The notes under the pieces: generated by a model | What the model was told of the DNA's origin: nothing | Databases searched by the model: none | What the model saw: the letters and a program-made list of their open reading frames with translations, nothing else | Position numbers and translations under genes: made by a program | In this document: positions 1 through 6,425 of the stretch, in pieces | Layout of the letters: each line of letters starts with the position of its first letter | How positions within the stretch are numbered: position 1 is the first letter of the stretch | Source of the DNA: Candidatus Nomurabacteria bacterium | GTDB taxonomy: Bacteria; Patescibacteriota; Minisyncoccia; Phycocordibacterales; UBA9973 | Length of the DNA: 11,211 bases | Assembly (NCBI GenBank): GCA_021413625.1 | Contig: JAIOPY010000009.1 | Span: 1-11,211, forward strand | Direction: 5' to 3'

Positions 1-274
1 AATCATATTCTTGGTTTATATATCCCATTTTTATTTCTTTAAGTTCATTTTTTTCCTCTTCATTCAATTCATCCTCAACCACGTGTCTTTTTGGAATAAT
101 CATGTGATGAACTTTAGCCACTGAGTCGTAAGGAAATAAGTTATCTATTATTTTCCAATAATTAAACTCTTTTATTGAATTGTCATCACATAAACCGCAT
201 TTTTCTGCCAAGAAACCACTTTCTATAAACTTCATGTATTTTTCATGTGTCTCTTTTGTTCGTAATTGTGCCAT
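1..274 (-). CDS. HIT-like domain protein, N-terminal part (cut by left edge)
   Basis: The minus strand reads open for 91 codons from an ATG at 274-272 to the window edge, so only the N-terminus is seen. Residues 26-29 form a CxxC pair (CGLC). Residues 45-64 hold an N-x-x-PYD segment, then HHMIIPKRH. That pattern matches the first half of HIT-superfamily nucleotide hydrolases and transferases, where a Cys pair can bind zinc and an N-x-F-P strand comes before the 'H..IIPKRH' strand. The catalytic His triad would lie in the missing C-terminal part, so the enzyme class cannot be given. The reading frame is convincing and the HIT assignment is moderate. The gene diverges from the dockerin gene across about 100 bases of AT-rich DNA. 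There is no Shine-Dalgarno sequence before the ATG. Confidence 0.62.
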   Translation of the reverse strand, partial: MAQLRTKETHEKYMKFIESGFLAEKCGLCDDNSIKEFNYWKIIDNLFPYDSVAKVHHMIIPKRHVVEDELNEEEKNELKEIKMGYINQEYD

Positions 275-284
275 AAGTATTTTA

Positions 285-290
285 TTTATA
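285..290 (-). promoter_or_regulatory. possible -10 box of the HIT-like gene
   Basis: On the minus strand TATAAA lies 10 bases before the ATG at 274, which would give a leader of only about 4 bases. No convincing -35 is seen. The surroundings are almost pure A/T, so a chance match is possible. Confidence 0.25.
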
Positions 291-350
291 TAGATGATAA
301 CATATTTGAACTAAAGCAACAGCTATGGTGGTATTAAGTTAAATATAGGC

Positions 351-365
351 TATACTATATATAGT
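351..365 (+). promoter_or_regulatory. candidate -10 region of the dockerin/cohesin operon
   Basis: Two overlapping candidate -10 boxes lie before the ATG at 375: TATACT (351-356), giving a leader of about 12 bases, and TATAGT (360-365), giving about 3 bases. No Shine-Dalgarno sequence is present in either case, and no clear -35 is visible. The run is low-complexity A/T, so the exact box is uncertain. Confidence 0.4.
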
Positions 366-374
366 TCATATATT

Positions 375-1520
375 ATGAAAAGTTTCTTTGTCTCAAAAAC
401 TTTCTTTTCTTTAATTGCGATTTTTCTATTTATTAGTATATTTTTTAGTGTAACTTCTTGGGATACTTTACTTGCGGCAAATGATAAAGACAAAACACCG
501 CCAGTTATTTCTGACCTTCGCGCAGAATCAGTCACATTAAACTCAGTAGTAATAATGTGGACGACTGACGAACCAGCCGATTCTGATATTAGATACGGCA
601 TTGACCCGCTTATCAACCACAATGGTCCATTTGACCCTGAACTTGTATTTTCTCATGCTATTTCTCTCTCAGAGCTTATTCCAGCAACAACTTATGCTTT
701 TTGTGTTAGGTCCAAGGATGAAAGAAATAACAAAGCGGATGCTTGCGACACATTTATTACACTTGCAGAAGCTCCATTACCTGCGCCATCTGGTGGAAGT
801 GGCAGGAGAGCTGAAGAGCCAAACTCAGTATCCGTTTCTGGTTTTGCTTATCCTAATGCAAAAGTCATTGTCTCGTTTCGTTCTTTGCCTTTTAAGCATG
901 AATTTGAAAAGGAGACCACTGCCAATGTGGATGGTTCATTTTCGGTATCGTTTAGTAGTTTTTTACCAGGGTTTTATATGTTTTCAATATACGGGGTAGA
1001 TGAAAATGGTGTGTCGTCTGTGAGAAAGGGACTTCGTTTTGATTTCGTCAGTGGGATAGGTCTGAAAACTTTTAAAGATAAAGTGCTTCTCCCTCCAACA
1101 ATTGCTCTTGCTAGGGATGTGGTAGGGTGGGGCGATAACATAGTGGTGTCAGGTAGTACTGTGCCTAATGTTGGCGTGTTGGTTGATGCTGGTGATGCGT
1201 CTTTTGAAACAAGAAGTGATGATTCTGGTTTTTATGAAATAACTATCAACACTGCGCGTTTCATGCCAGGAAAAATTTCTATTAGAGCCCGTTCGTCTTT
1301 AATATCTAAACTTGGCTACGACTACTCTCTTTCAAAAATAGTTACTATAAGTTTTACCACAGTTCCCAAAGCAGACCTAAACCAAGACGGTGCGATAAAT
1401 ATTAAGGACCTTAGTATTTATCTTGCAAAACCTGTTGATATGAATAGTGATGGTCAAGTAAATATTACAGATACAAGCATTTTTCTTAGAGCATTTACTA
1501 GAACTTATAACTCACAATGA
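375..1520 (+). CDS. Secreted fibronectin type III / dockerin protein
   Basis: This 381-residue protein has a hydrophobic N-terminal segment (about residues 9-35), either a signal peptide or an anchor, so it acts outside the membrane. Residues 42-130 resemble a fibronectin type III domain (TPPVISDL start, W62, R73-Y74-G75, then a 'L.P.T.Y.F.V.' strand). A Pro/Gly/Ser linker follows (133-147). Two Ig-like or carboxypeptidase-regulatory-like beta domains lie at about 150-225 and 240-328. The C-terminus holds two Ca-binding dockerin repeats: D334-L-N-Q-D-G at 334-350 and D355-M-N-S-D-G at 355-371. Only about four residues separate them, fewer than in classical clostridial dockerins. Its stop codon overlaps the start of the cohesin gene (ATGA), so the two are translationally coupled and the products probably bind each other. 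No enzyme domain is seen, and the biological ligand is unknown. Confidence 0.88.
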   Translation: MKSFFVSKTFFSLIAIFLFISIFFSVTSWDTLLAANDKDKTPPVISDLRAESVTLNSVVIMWTTDEPADSDIRYGIDPLINHNGPFDPELVFSHAISLSELIPATTYAFCVRSKDERNNKADACDTFITLAEAPLPAPSGGSGRRAEEPNSVSVSGFAYPNAKVIVSFRSLPFKHEFEKETTANVDGSFSVSFSSFLPGFYMFSIYGVDENGVSSVRKGLRFDFVSGIGLKTFKDKVLLPPTIALARDVVGWGDNIVVSGSTVPNVGVLVDAGDASFETRSDDSGFYEITINTARFMPGKISIRARSSLISKLGYDYSLSKIVTISFTTVPKADLNQDGAINIKDLSIYLAKPVDMNSDGQVNITDTSIFLRAFTRTYNSQ

Positions 1521-3028
1521 ATAAAATATTTTATATTTTCATAATTTTTATAATATTAATTTTTGGTATTTTTACAATTACCACTCCCGTGTTGGCGGCA
1601 ACTATCTCCTTTTCAGCTCCTGAGAATGCATCTATTGGTGACGAGTTTTCCTTAGGTGTCCTTATTAATTCAGCTGACAAGGGGTTTAACGCTGCCGAGG
1701 GCAATATTGTGTTTCCGTCCGATTTACTTGAAGTAGTATCTATTGATACTACGCCTTCTGCCACAGTTTTTAATTTTTGGCTCAGCCTGCCATCATTTTC
1801 AAATGAGCTCGGGTCAATATCATTCTCGGGTGGCACCACTAGTGGTATTGCAGGTTCTGCAACGCAAGTACTTTCAGTTCGTGTTCGCGCTAAAGGTAGC
1901 GGTAGCGCGCTGATTACCGCAAGTGACGCATCTATCAATGCTTCTGATGGTAGCGGTTCTAATATTCTTGAAAAGATTGATTCAAAATTTATAACAATTA
2001 ACCAAGCGGTGGTTGTAGTTCCAGTAAAACCAAAACCAGTGTTGCCACAAACACAACCAATAAAACAAGTGGAAGTGAAGCAAGAAAAACCAGCAGAAAA
2101 AAAACCAAGTACCATGTTGTTTACCGACCGTGGCTTGCGTTTCCCGCAGATTTTATCAGTGACACCAGTACTCCATAAGCAAGTCGGAGCGGACCTTTTT
2201 ATTTCAGGAATCGCCTTAGAAGGTACTCATGTACACCTTGCGCTTCATCGTGAGGGGATTCCATATAAAGAGATTGTTGCAATAGTGAATTCTACTCTAG
2301 CATGGGAGGGTGCGATGACGAACATTTTTGCCTATGGAACCTATACTCTTACCGCATGGTCTGAAAACATTAATAACAATCAGAAGAGTTCAATCATCAC
2401 ATGGGAACCTATTAAAATCTATCCGCCATTTAGCATCCACTACTTCGGGGATAGGTTTTTATTACCGTGGTATGCGGCAACTACCGCTCTCATCGGGATA
2501 CTCGTTGGCATCCTAGGAGTATTTTTATTATGGCGTTATGTTATACGACGTGAGCCGTATCAAACCCGCTTCGTAAAGATTGCGCTTTTAATCTCCATCT
2601 TTGCATTCATTGGCATGTTTGCTACTTCCTACATTATTTGGCAGAGGGAGTACCGTTCTGAAGCGACCTTTTGGGAAGATACTGAGGTTCCTTGTATTTT
2701 ACGCGCCCCATCGTATATTGACGTATTCAGTTCAGCACAACTTTCTATATATGTGGATGGTAAGCTACAGCAAATACCAATTGAAGTTGGATTTTCTCCT
2801 AAGTGTGTTGCTCAGGTTCATACTCACGATGATACGGGCAATCTTCACTTTGAGCGTACAGAACGCCCGATAACACTTGCTGACTTCTTTGCAGTAGCAG
2901 AGATATCTTTAAGTCAGAAGGGCTACACTCTTTCAATCACGATTAATGGAGAAGATTATACCGACCGTGTTGATTCCTATGGTCTCCAAAACGGAGATGT
3001 TATTGTGGTTAAATATTCTACTCTTTAA
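1517..3028 (+). CDS. Membrane-anchored cohesin protein
   Basis: A 503-residue surface protein. It has a signal peptide (about 1-28, ending VLAA) followed by a cohesin domain at about 29-160, with the typical 'G.N.AEG.I.FP.D.LEVVSI' core and a 'SISFSGG' strand. A Pro/Lys-rich linker spans 165-198 and an Ig-like beta domain about 208-300. Two transmembrane helices (about 317-339 and 353-375) are joined by a short Arg-rich loop (R340, R344, R345, R351, K354). By the positive-inside rule that loop is cytoplasmic, so both the cohesin and the C-terminal domain (380-503) face outward. The C-terminal domain carries H435-T-H437-D-D, H444, a 'TLADFF' segment and Cys393/Cys430. The protein most likely anchors dockerin-bearing partners, first of all the coupled upstream gene product. 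The start at 1517 is fixed by the ATGA overlap and an immediate signal peptide. Confidence 0.88.
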   Translation: MNKIFYIFIIFIILIFGIFTITTPVLAATISFSAPENASIGDEFSLGVLINSADKGFNAAEGNIVFPSDLLEVVSIDTTPSATVFNFWLSLPSFSNELGSISFSGGTTSGIAGSATQVLSVRVRAKGSGSALITASDASINASDGSGSNILEKIDSKFITINQAVVVVPVKPKPVLPQTQPIKQVEVKQEKPAEKKPSTMLFTDRGLRFPQILSVTPVLHKQVGADLFISGIALEGTHVHLALHREGIPYKEIVAIVNSTLAWEGAMTNIFAYGTYTLTAWSENINNNQKSSIITWEPIKIYPPFSIHYFGDRFLLPWYAATTALIGILVGILGVFLLWRYVIRREPYQTRFVKIALLISIFAFIGMFATSYIIWQREYRSEATFWEDTEVPCILRAPSYIDVFSSAQLSIYVDGKLQQIPIEVGFSPKCVAQVHTHDDTGNLHFERTERPITLADFFAVAEISLSQKGYTLSITINGEDYTDRVDSYGLQNGDVIVVKYSTL

Positions 3029-3063
3029 AGAAGTTATAATTTATTTTTTATCCATAAACGAGG

Positions 3064-3117
3064 AAAGCCACCAAAAGGAGAGAGCTTGATGGCTGTCCTC
3101 TGGTGGCTTTGTTTTTT
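3064..3117 (+). terminator. Intrinsic terminator of the dockerin/cohesin operon
   Basis: A perfect 10-bp stem (AAAGCCACCA 3064-3073 with TGGTGGCTTT 3101-3110) is extended inward by an AGGA/TCCT pairing. It is followed by G and six T (3112-3117), starting 35 bases after the cohesin stop codon. The T-run is present only in the plus direction, so it stops plus-strand transcription and is not an obvious terminator for the convergent minus gene ending at 3130. Confidence 0.85.
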
Positions 3118-3129
3118 GTCTCCTTTCAA

Positions 3130-4341
3130 TTATTTTGGACAGGGGTCTCCGACGTGAATTGTCATCGGAGTAAATCCACCCTGAAGTTCAACTTCTTTGC
3201 CGAAATGTCCCGCGATGTAGTTCAACGACACCCGACACTCATTGTAGCCGTGGTAGTTGCCACGAGAGTTTTGAGCCCGAATGTTTCGGACCACGCCTTT
3301 GTAGGCGCCATCAAACAACAGCCCTACTTGAGCGCCATCTGAAGAACTGTCTTCAAATGTGCCAGCGTCAATTATCGTGACGTCGTCGGGATTTCCGTGG
3401 TAAAAAGTATGGCTACTAACAGAGAGACCATACCCGAGCATGTTGAGTCGCGAGGTCACATGGATGTTAGAGAACTTAGAGCCGGTGTGGTCACCATCCC
3501 ACTTCTTGCCAGTTTTTGGGTTGTAGTGACCAGTATCCATGTATCCTACATTGAAGCCACCTATCGCCCACTTGTTGACGTGAGTGATGGTAACGTCGCG
3601 GATTTCACAGTTGGGTCCGCCACCGACTAGTAGGTCAAAGTCGGTGTTGTCAATGAGGGTAATGTTGTAGATTTTCCCACCATTGCAATACACCACCGTC
3701 ATGCCGTCGGCGAGCGGGAAGTTGTTGACATACGGGTAAAAAGGATACACTCGTTCTTCAGCATCAAACCCGTTGTAGGCGGAGAGAATGTTGTAGATGT
3801 GAAAACGCTCTCCGAAAACGCCGAACCCAGAACCGCAGGGTGCGTTGATTGAGTCAATGTCGTGAGCGATGTAGCCCACGCCATGGGTCTCTATGTTGGC
3901 GGGTCGCCGTGAACCTTCCCAGCAGTGGAGACGAGGGTCACGGTCGTATCTGCGTCCATCAAGTATGATGTTTGCGATTGCATAGTACGACGCGTTCGCA
4001 TACATCATTTGTTCTCGTCCGTGGTTGACCCACAGTGGGTCGTAGCCAAGGTTCACATCCGCGATGAATGTGGCCTTGCCTTCCAGTGACTCAATGACTG
4101 TATAGTCTATGAGAAGCTTCAGCCCACGGTCCAGAATGTACCCGGGTTTCCCAGGGTACACGATTACTCTGTTGCCCGTGTTCAAACACGCTTGAATGGC
4201 AAAAGAGTCTGGAATCCAATCGTTCGGATTTGCGTGGGGGAGGCACAGCGGACGCTCTTGCGCGTTTGCGCTTGGAACGGAGACGAGGACGAGAAGGGCG
4301 CAGCAAAGCGCGCCCACGAAGGTACGGTAATTGCTCTGCAT
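3130..4341 (-). CDS. Secreted protein with probable right-handed beta-helix (pectin-lyase-like) fold
   Basis: This 403-residue protein has a clear Sec signal peptide (hydrophobic 8-21, then PSANA, cleavage about residue 27). The mature part starts with an 'AIQACLNTGNRVIVYPGKPGYIL' type segment, as in pectate-lyase-superfamily N-termini (a Gln/Ala helix, then 'V.YPG..Y'). It continues with many short Ile/Val/Asn strands ('IANIILDG', 'IYNITLID', 'IRDVTITH', 'FSNIHVTS', 'VTIIDAG') that suggest parallel beta-helix coils. No catalytic motif is recognised, so it may be a carbohydrate-active enzyme or a binding protein. Eight cysteines in the mature part could form disulfides outside the cell. The gene is an outlier: one 60-base line inside it (3841-3900) is 53% G+C against 28% in the upstream operon (1441-1500). 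It also has a strong Shine-Dalgarno sequence, unlike its neighbours. This suggests recent acquisition. It is monocistronic, flanked by genes on the other strand. Confidence 0.85.
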   Translation of the reverse strand: MQSNYRTFVGALCCALLVLVSVPSANAQERPLCLPHANPNDWIPDSFAIQACLNTGNRVIVYPGKPGYILDRGLKLLIDYTVIESLEGKATFIADVNLGYDPLWVNHGREQMMYANASYYAIANIILDGRRYDRDPRLHCWEGSRRPANIETHGVGYIAHDIDSINAPCGSGFGVFGERFHIYNILSAYNGFDAEERVYPFYPYVNNFPLADGMTVVYCNGGKIYNITLIDNTDFDLLVGGGPNCEIRDVTITHVNKWAIGGFNVGYMDTGHYNPKTGKKWDGDHTGSKFSNIHVTSRLNMLGYGLSVSSHTFYHGNPDDVTIIDAGTFEDSSSDGAQVGLLFDGAYKGVVRNIRAQNSRGNYHGYNECRVSLNYIAGHFGKEVELQGGFTPMTIHVGDPCPK

Positions 4342-4344
4342 AGG

Positions 4345-4350
4345 CCCTCC
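4345..4350 (-). promoter_or_regulatory. Strong Shine-Dalgarno of the beta-helix gene
   Basis: On the minus strand GGAGGG sits three bases before the ATG at 4341. It is the only textbook Shine-Dalgarno sequence before a gene in this window. It fixes the start and marks the gene as different from its mostly leaderless neighbours. Confidence 0.75.
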
Positions 4351-4385
4351 AGGGTCTAAGAAATTGAAAGGTTGACGAGGAACGA

Positions 4386-4397
4386 ATTAGCGCTAAT
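4386..4397. promoter_or_regulatory. Palindromic operator-like site
   Basis: ATTAGCGCTAAT is a perfect 12-bp palindrome over the predicted transcription start of the beta-helix gene. A partial second copy, ATTAGCACTA, follows at 4403-4412 and overlaps the -10 box. This arrangement fits a repressor operator. The regulator is unknown; the Xre-like gene at 5029 is only the nearest candidate. Confidence 0.4.
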
Positions 4398-4400
4398 AAA

Positions 4401-4429
4401 ACATTAGCACTAGGAGAGGTGAATGTAAA
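4401..4429 (-). promoter_or_regulatory. Candidate sigma-70 promoter of the beta-helix gene
   Basis: On the minus strand TTTACA (4429-4424) is separated by exactly 17 bases from TAATGT (4406-4401), which has a TGC just before it (extended -10). Transcription would start near 4394, inside the palindrome at 4386-4397, giving a leader of about 50 bases that carries the Shine-Dalgarno. Confidence 0.5.
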
Positions 4430-4446
4430 TTGTTTTTTATTTACAT
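4423..4446. repeat. Inverted repeat in the divergent promoter region
   Basis: ATGTAAAT (4423-4430) and ATTTACAT (4439-4446) are perfect 8-bp arms around a T-rich 8-base loop. The left arm overlaps the -35 box of the beta-helix gene, so it may be a second protein-binding site. A role as an RNA hairpin is less likely because no T-run follows the stem. Confidence 0.4.
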
Positions 4447-4488
4447 CTAGCCTAAAGGGTAAATTTATGGTAAAACGATAAAAATATA

Positions 4489-4516
4489 TTGCAAAACGAT
4501 ATGGATATGCTAAAAT
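4489..4516 (+). promoter_or_regulatory. Leaderless promoter of the DUF2975 gene
   Basis: TTGCAA (4489-4494), a 16-base spacer, then an extended -10, TGC-TAAAAT (4508-4516). Six bases follow before the ATG at 4523, which places the expected transcription start on the A of the start codon. Confidence 0.65.
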
Positions 4517-4522
4517 CTGCGT

Positions 4523-5020
4523 ATGAAAGAAAATATAACAAAAAAGGGCTCCACGTTGTTTTTAAAGTTCGCTCTCATTATACTCGCGTTTATTGCAGTT
4601 GTATTTTGCTTGATATTGTTCTTTGGATTTGAAGGCGAAGGCATTCGCCACGTGCCATACCTTCAGCGTTTTCTAGACCCGTTTTTAATACTTATGTTTT
4701 CTACAGTTATTCCTTTTTATGTAGCGCTTATCCAAGCTTGGAAACTATTAACTTATATAGACCAGAGTTTGGTCTTTTCGGAGAACTCAGTTCAAGCTCT
4801 AAAAAATATTAAATACTGTGGAGTAGTTATGAGTTTGATCTATGCATCTGCAATGCCGATTGTTTTTAGATTCGCCGAACAAGATGACGCGCCGGGAGTT
4901 ATCATTGTCTGGGCGGCGATTATCGGCGCGCCGATTGTAGTTTCAGTTTTTGCGGCAGTACTAGAAAAGTTGGTAAGGAGCGCGATAGATATAAAAACGG
5001 AAAATGATTTAACAGTTTAG
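4523..5020 (+). CDS. DUF2975 family membrane protein (YoaS-like)
   Basis: A 165-residue inner-membrane protein with four predicted helices (about 13-35, 51-73, 97-117 and 125-148). The C-terminal end 'LEKLVRSAIDIKTENDLTV' (148-165) is typical of DUF2975 proteins. It is followed after eight bases by a small Xre-type regulator, the same pairing as Bacillus subtilis YoaS/YozG. In such pairs the membrane protein is often suspected to sense something or modulate the regulator, but the function is not established. No Shine-Dalgarno sequence is present; the promoter places the mRNA start at the ATG. Confidence 0.85.
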   Translation: MKENITKKGSTLFLKFALIILAFIAVVFCLILFFGFEGEGIRHVPYLQRFLDPFLILMFSTVIPFYVALIQAWKLLTYIDQSLVFSENSVQALKNIKYCGVVMSLIYASAMPIVFRFAEQDDAPGVIIVWAAIIGAPIVVSVFAAVLEKLVRSAIDIKTENDLTV

Positions 5021-5028
5021 ATAAATAT

Positions 5029-5241
5029 ATGCCAATCATCATAAATTTGGATGTAATGCTTGTAAAAAGGAAAATGAGTTTAACTGAACTCTCCGAAAAG
5101 GTGGGCATAACTATGGCTAACCTATCTATTTTGAAAAATGGCAAAGCCAAAGCCGTGCGCCTGCCGACATTGGAAGCTATCTGCAAAGCGCTGGACTGCC
5201 AGCCTGGTGACATTTTGGAATACAGAAATGAAAATTACTAA
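5029..5241 (+). CDS. Small Xre/Cro-type HTH transcriptional regulator (YozG-like)
   Basis: A 70-residue protein that is nearly all one helix-turn-helix domain. A first helix lies around 'LDVMLVKRKMSLTELSEKVG' (7-26), the recognition region is 'ITMANLSILKNGKAKAVRLPTLEAICKAL' (27-55), and the protein ends with the 'DCQPGDILEY' tail typical of the short HTH_26/YozG group. The motif order and length match that group. It is probably co-transcribed with the DUF2975 gene (eight-base gap, no promoter or Shine-Dalgarno of its own). It should bind DNA as a dimer and may control its own operon. The targets are unknown. Confidence 0.88.
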   Translation: MPIIINLDVMLVKRKMSLTELSEKVGITMANLSILKNGKAKAVRLPTLEAICKALDCQPGDILEYRNENY

Positions 5242-5249
5242 ATAATTAG

Positions 5250-5807
5250 TTACTGGTGAAATACTTTAGTTTCATATTCACGTAAAAATAAAGTTTCTAA
5301 GTTGGGCTCAACATCTGCTAGGGGGTTTGGTGTGCCCTCTTTGTAGTGCACTACTGTTTTGAAAGGTAAAATCTTTAGTCCTGCACCTATAGTTTTTGAA
5401 GTAGGGCTAAAAAATACCTGTCCTAAGGCGTTAACTCCAGCTGAATCTCCCGCGATTGTTTTGTTAAGAAATACTTCGTTTAAGTTTTTGTATTTTTCTA
5501 GCACTGCCATTAATCTTGCTGTGCGACCACCATGAAGATATATGACATCTGCCCACTCACAATCTTTAATAAATGTTTCTTCGGAAGTTACTTTGAAAAC
5601 CAAGTTTTGTGAACCTTTATTTTTATTAAATGAATCTTTATCTTGTGTTGTTCTTAACTCCACCATTTCCGTTCGCTCAGCAAAGTAAACTAAAAGTATG
5701 TTTACATTTCCAGATGTATCTTTTAATATTTCTGTAAAAAATGCGTCATCTTCTTGAATTGGTGCTTGTCCAGCATCAAAACCTCCATGTAAAACAAATT
5801 TTGTCAT
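5250..5807 (-). CDS. Peptidase S51 family protein (PepE-like)
   Basis: A 185-residue cytoplasmic protein of the class I glutamine-amidotransferase-like fold. The family signatures are present: 'YLHGGRTARLM' (90-100), the strand-turn with the GG..T..L pattern, and 'IAGDSAGVNAL' (118-128), the nucleophile elbow with Ser122 as the likely catalytic Ser. His154 in 'VVHYKEG' may be the catalytic His. PepE-type members cut Asp-X dipeptides, but the elbow is DSAG rather than the common GxSAG, and at 185 residues the protein is shorter than E. coli PepE (about 230). The substrate is therefore open. The gene converges on the regulator at 5241 with only eight bases between them. It has its own leaderless promoter. 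Confidence 0.82.
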   Translation of the reverse strand: MTKFVLHGGFDAGQAPIQEDDAFFTEILKDTSGNVNILLVYFAERTEMVELRTTQDKDSFNKNKGSQNLVFKVTSEETFIKDCEWADVIYLHGGRTARLMAVLEKYKNLNEVFLNKTIAGDSAGVNALGQVFFSPTSKTIGAGLKILPFKTVVHYKEGTPNPLADVEPNLETLFLREYETKVFHQ

Positions 5808-5813
5808 GTTTTG

Positions 5814-5822
5814 ATTATAGCA
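5814..5822 (-). promoter_or_regulatory. Leaderless promoter of the S51 peptidase gene
   Basis: On the minus strand TGC-TATAAT is followed by six bases (CAAAAC) and the ATG at 5807. This is a perfect extended -10 hexamer with the start codon at the expected +1. No -35 is needed with an extended -10, and none is obvious. Confidence 0.75.
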
Positions 5823-5858
5823 AACTTATTTACTGGGTGTTGTGATATGAAGTTTGAA

Positions 5859-6233
5859 CTATTTTGAGACTATAACCTTAAAACCCCCGTAAGCAAAACG
5901 TTTCATATCCATAGGCATTGGCATATTTTTCCATTTAGGGTCATCCATTGCTGGGTCCTTCATAACTTTTGCATTAACTTGGTCCCGATGTTTTTTTGAT
6001 TTATATGTAATATAAGAAAACCAAACCGTTTCTCCTTTCTTTAGTTTCATCATTTTAGGAAATGGAAAAGTAATTCCTTTTGGCTTGGCATCGTCTATCA
6101 TGCACTCTTTATAATCAAGTGCTCCATGCTTCTTCCACATTTTAGCACCCAGCTGTGCCATTTTTTTATAAGCCGAAATTTTATTTTTAGGAACTACTAA
6201 CACAAACCCATCTACATAGTTTTCTTTTGACAT
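5859..6233 (-). CDS. DUF1428 family protein (YbaA-like)
   Basis: The 124 residues match the whole DUF1428 family: 'YVDGFVLVVPKNK' (6-18), 'AYKKMA....KMWKKHGALDYKEC' (21-44), 'GETVWFSYITYKSKKHRDQVNAKVMKDP' (67-94) and the closing 'MDMKRFAYGGFK' (108-119). These proteins adopt a ferredoxin-like dimeric alpha/beta fold, as in E. coli YbaA. No reaction is known for them. The protein is full length and cytoplasmic. It lies 51 bases upstream of the S51 gene on the same strand, but each gene has its own promoter. The family is widespread in free-living bacteria, so presence here fits accessory gene gain. Confidence 0.9.
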   Translation of the reverse strand: MSKENYVDGFVLVVPKNKISAYKKMAQLGAKMWKKHGALDYKECMIDDAKPKGITFPFPKMMKLKKGETVWFSYITYKSKKHRDQVNAKVMKDPAMDDPKWKNMPMPMDMKRFAYGGFKVIVSK

Positions 6234-6264
6234 ATAATTATTTATCTAAATTTTTAATAATCTT

Positions 6265-6273
6265 ATTATACCA
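6265..6273 (-). promoter_or_regulatory. Extended -10 promoter of the DUF1428 gene
   Basis: On the minus strand TGG-TATAAT lies with its 3' end at 6265. The predicted start near 6258 leaves a leader of about 25 A/T-rich bases without a Shine-Dalgarno before the ATG at 6233. A second TATAAT lies just upstream (6279-6274). Confidence 0.5.
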
Positions 6274-6296
6274 ATTATACGTAATTGATTAAAGGC

Positions 6297-6302
6297 TATA
6301 AT
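6297..6302 (+). promoter_or_regulatory. -10 box of the tRNA-Gln gene
   Basis: A consensus TATAAT ends 19 bases before the first base of the tRNA. No good -35 is seen at 16-18 bases. It is back to back with the DUF1428 promoter. Confidence 0.45.
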
Positions 6303-6321
6303 TGTATTATTGTAGGTGTAT

Positions 6322-6392
6322 TGGGAGATCGTCTAATGGTAGGACAATGGATTCTGGATCCATTTATCTAGGTTCGAGTCCTAGTCTCCCAG
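6322..6392 (+). tRNA. tRNA-Gln (anticodon CUG)
   Basis: A full cloverleaf can be drawn. The acceptor stem is TGGGAGA (6322-6328) with TCTCCCA (6385-6391). The D stem is GTCT/GGAC with loop AATGGTA. The anticodon stem is ATGGA/TCCAT (6347-6351 and 6359-6363) with loop TTCTGGA, giving anticodon CTG for codon CAG. A four-base variable loop is followed by the T stem CTAGG/CCTAG with loop TTCGAGT. The discriminator base is G (6392). CCA is not encoded, so it must be added after transcription. The tRNA sits at the left border of the repeat-linked gene series. Confidence 0.95.
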
Positions 6393-6410
6393 CACTTTTA
6401 ACTTTAAGTT

Positions 6411-6419
6411 TGGTATACT
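6411..6419 (+). promoter_or_regulatory. Leaderless promoter of the DUF4440 gene
   Basis: An extended -10, TGG-TATACT, is followed by six bases (TTCCTT) and the ATG at 6426, giving a start codon at +1. No Shine-Dalgarno is present. Confidence 0.7.
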
Positions 6420-6425
6420 TTCCTT

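Noticed and set aside
351..377. Alternating TATA/ATAT tract before the dockerin gene as a special repeat or origin element
   Set aside because: It is short low-complexity A/T sequence of the kind expected at a promoter in AT-rich DNA. No DnaA boxes or iterated units are present.
1531..2115. A 194-codon minus-strand frame opposite the cohesin gene
   Set aside because: It is antisense to a clear signal peptide and cohesin domain and has no recognisable motif or promoter.
4091..4306. Open frame on the minus strand inside the beta-helix gene, and similar frames on the plus strand at 3103-3342 and 3397-3630
   Set aside because: They lie wholly or mostly inside a well-supported coding gene, have no family motifs, and arise because GC-rich DNA contains few stop codons.
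5236..5249. Small hairpin ACTAA-ATAA-TTAGT between the convergent regulator and peptidase genes
   Set aside because: The stem is only five A/T-rich pairs with no clean T-run on either strand, too weak to call a terminator.
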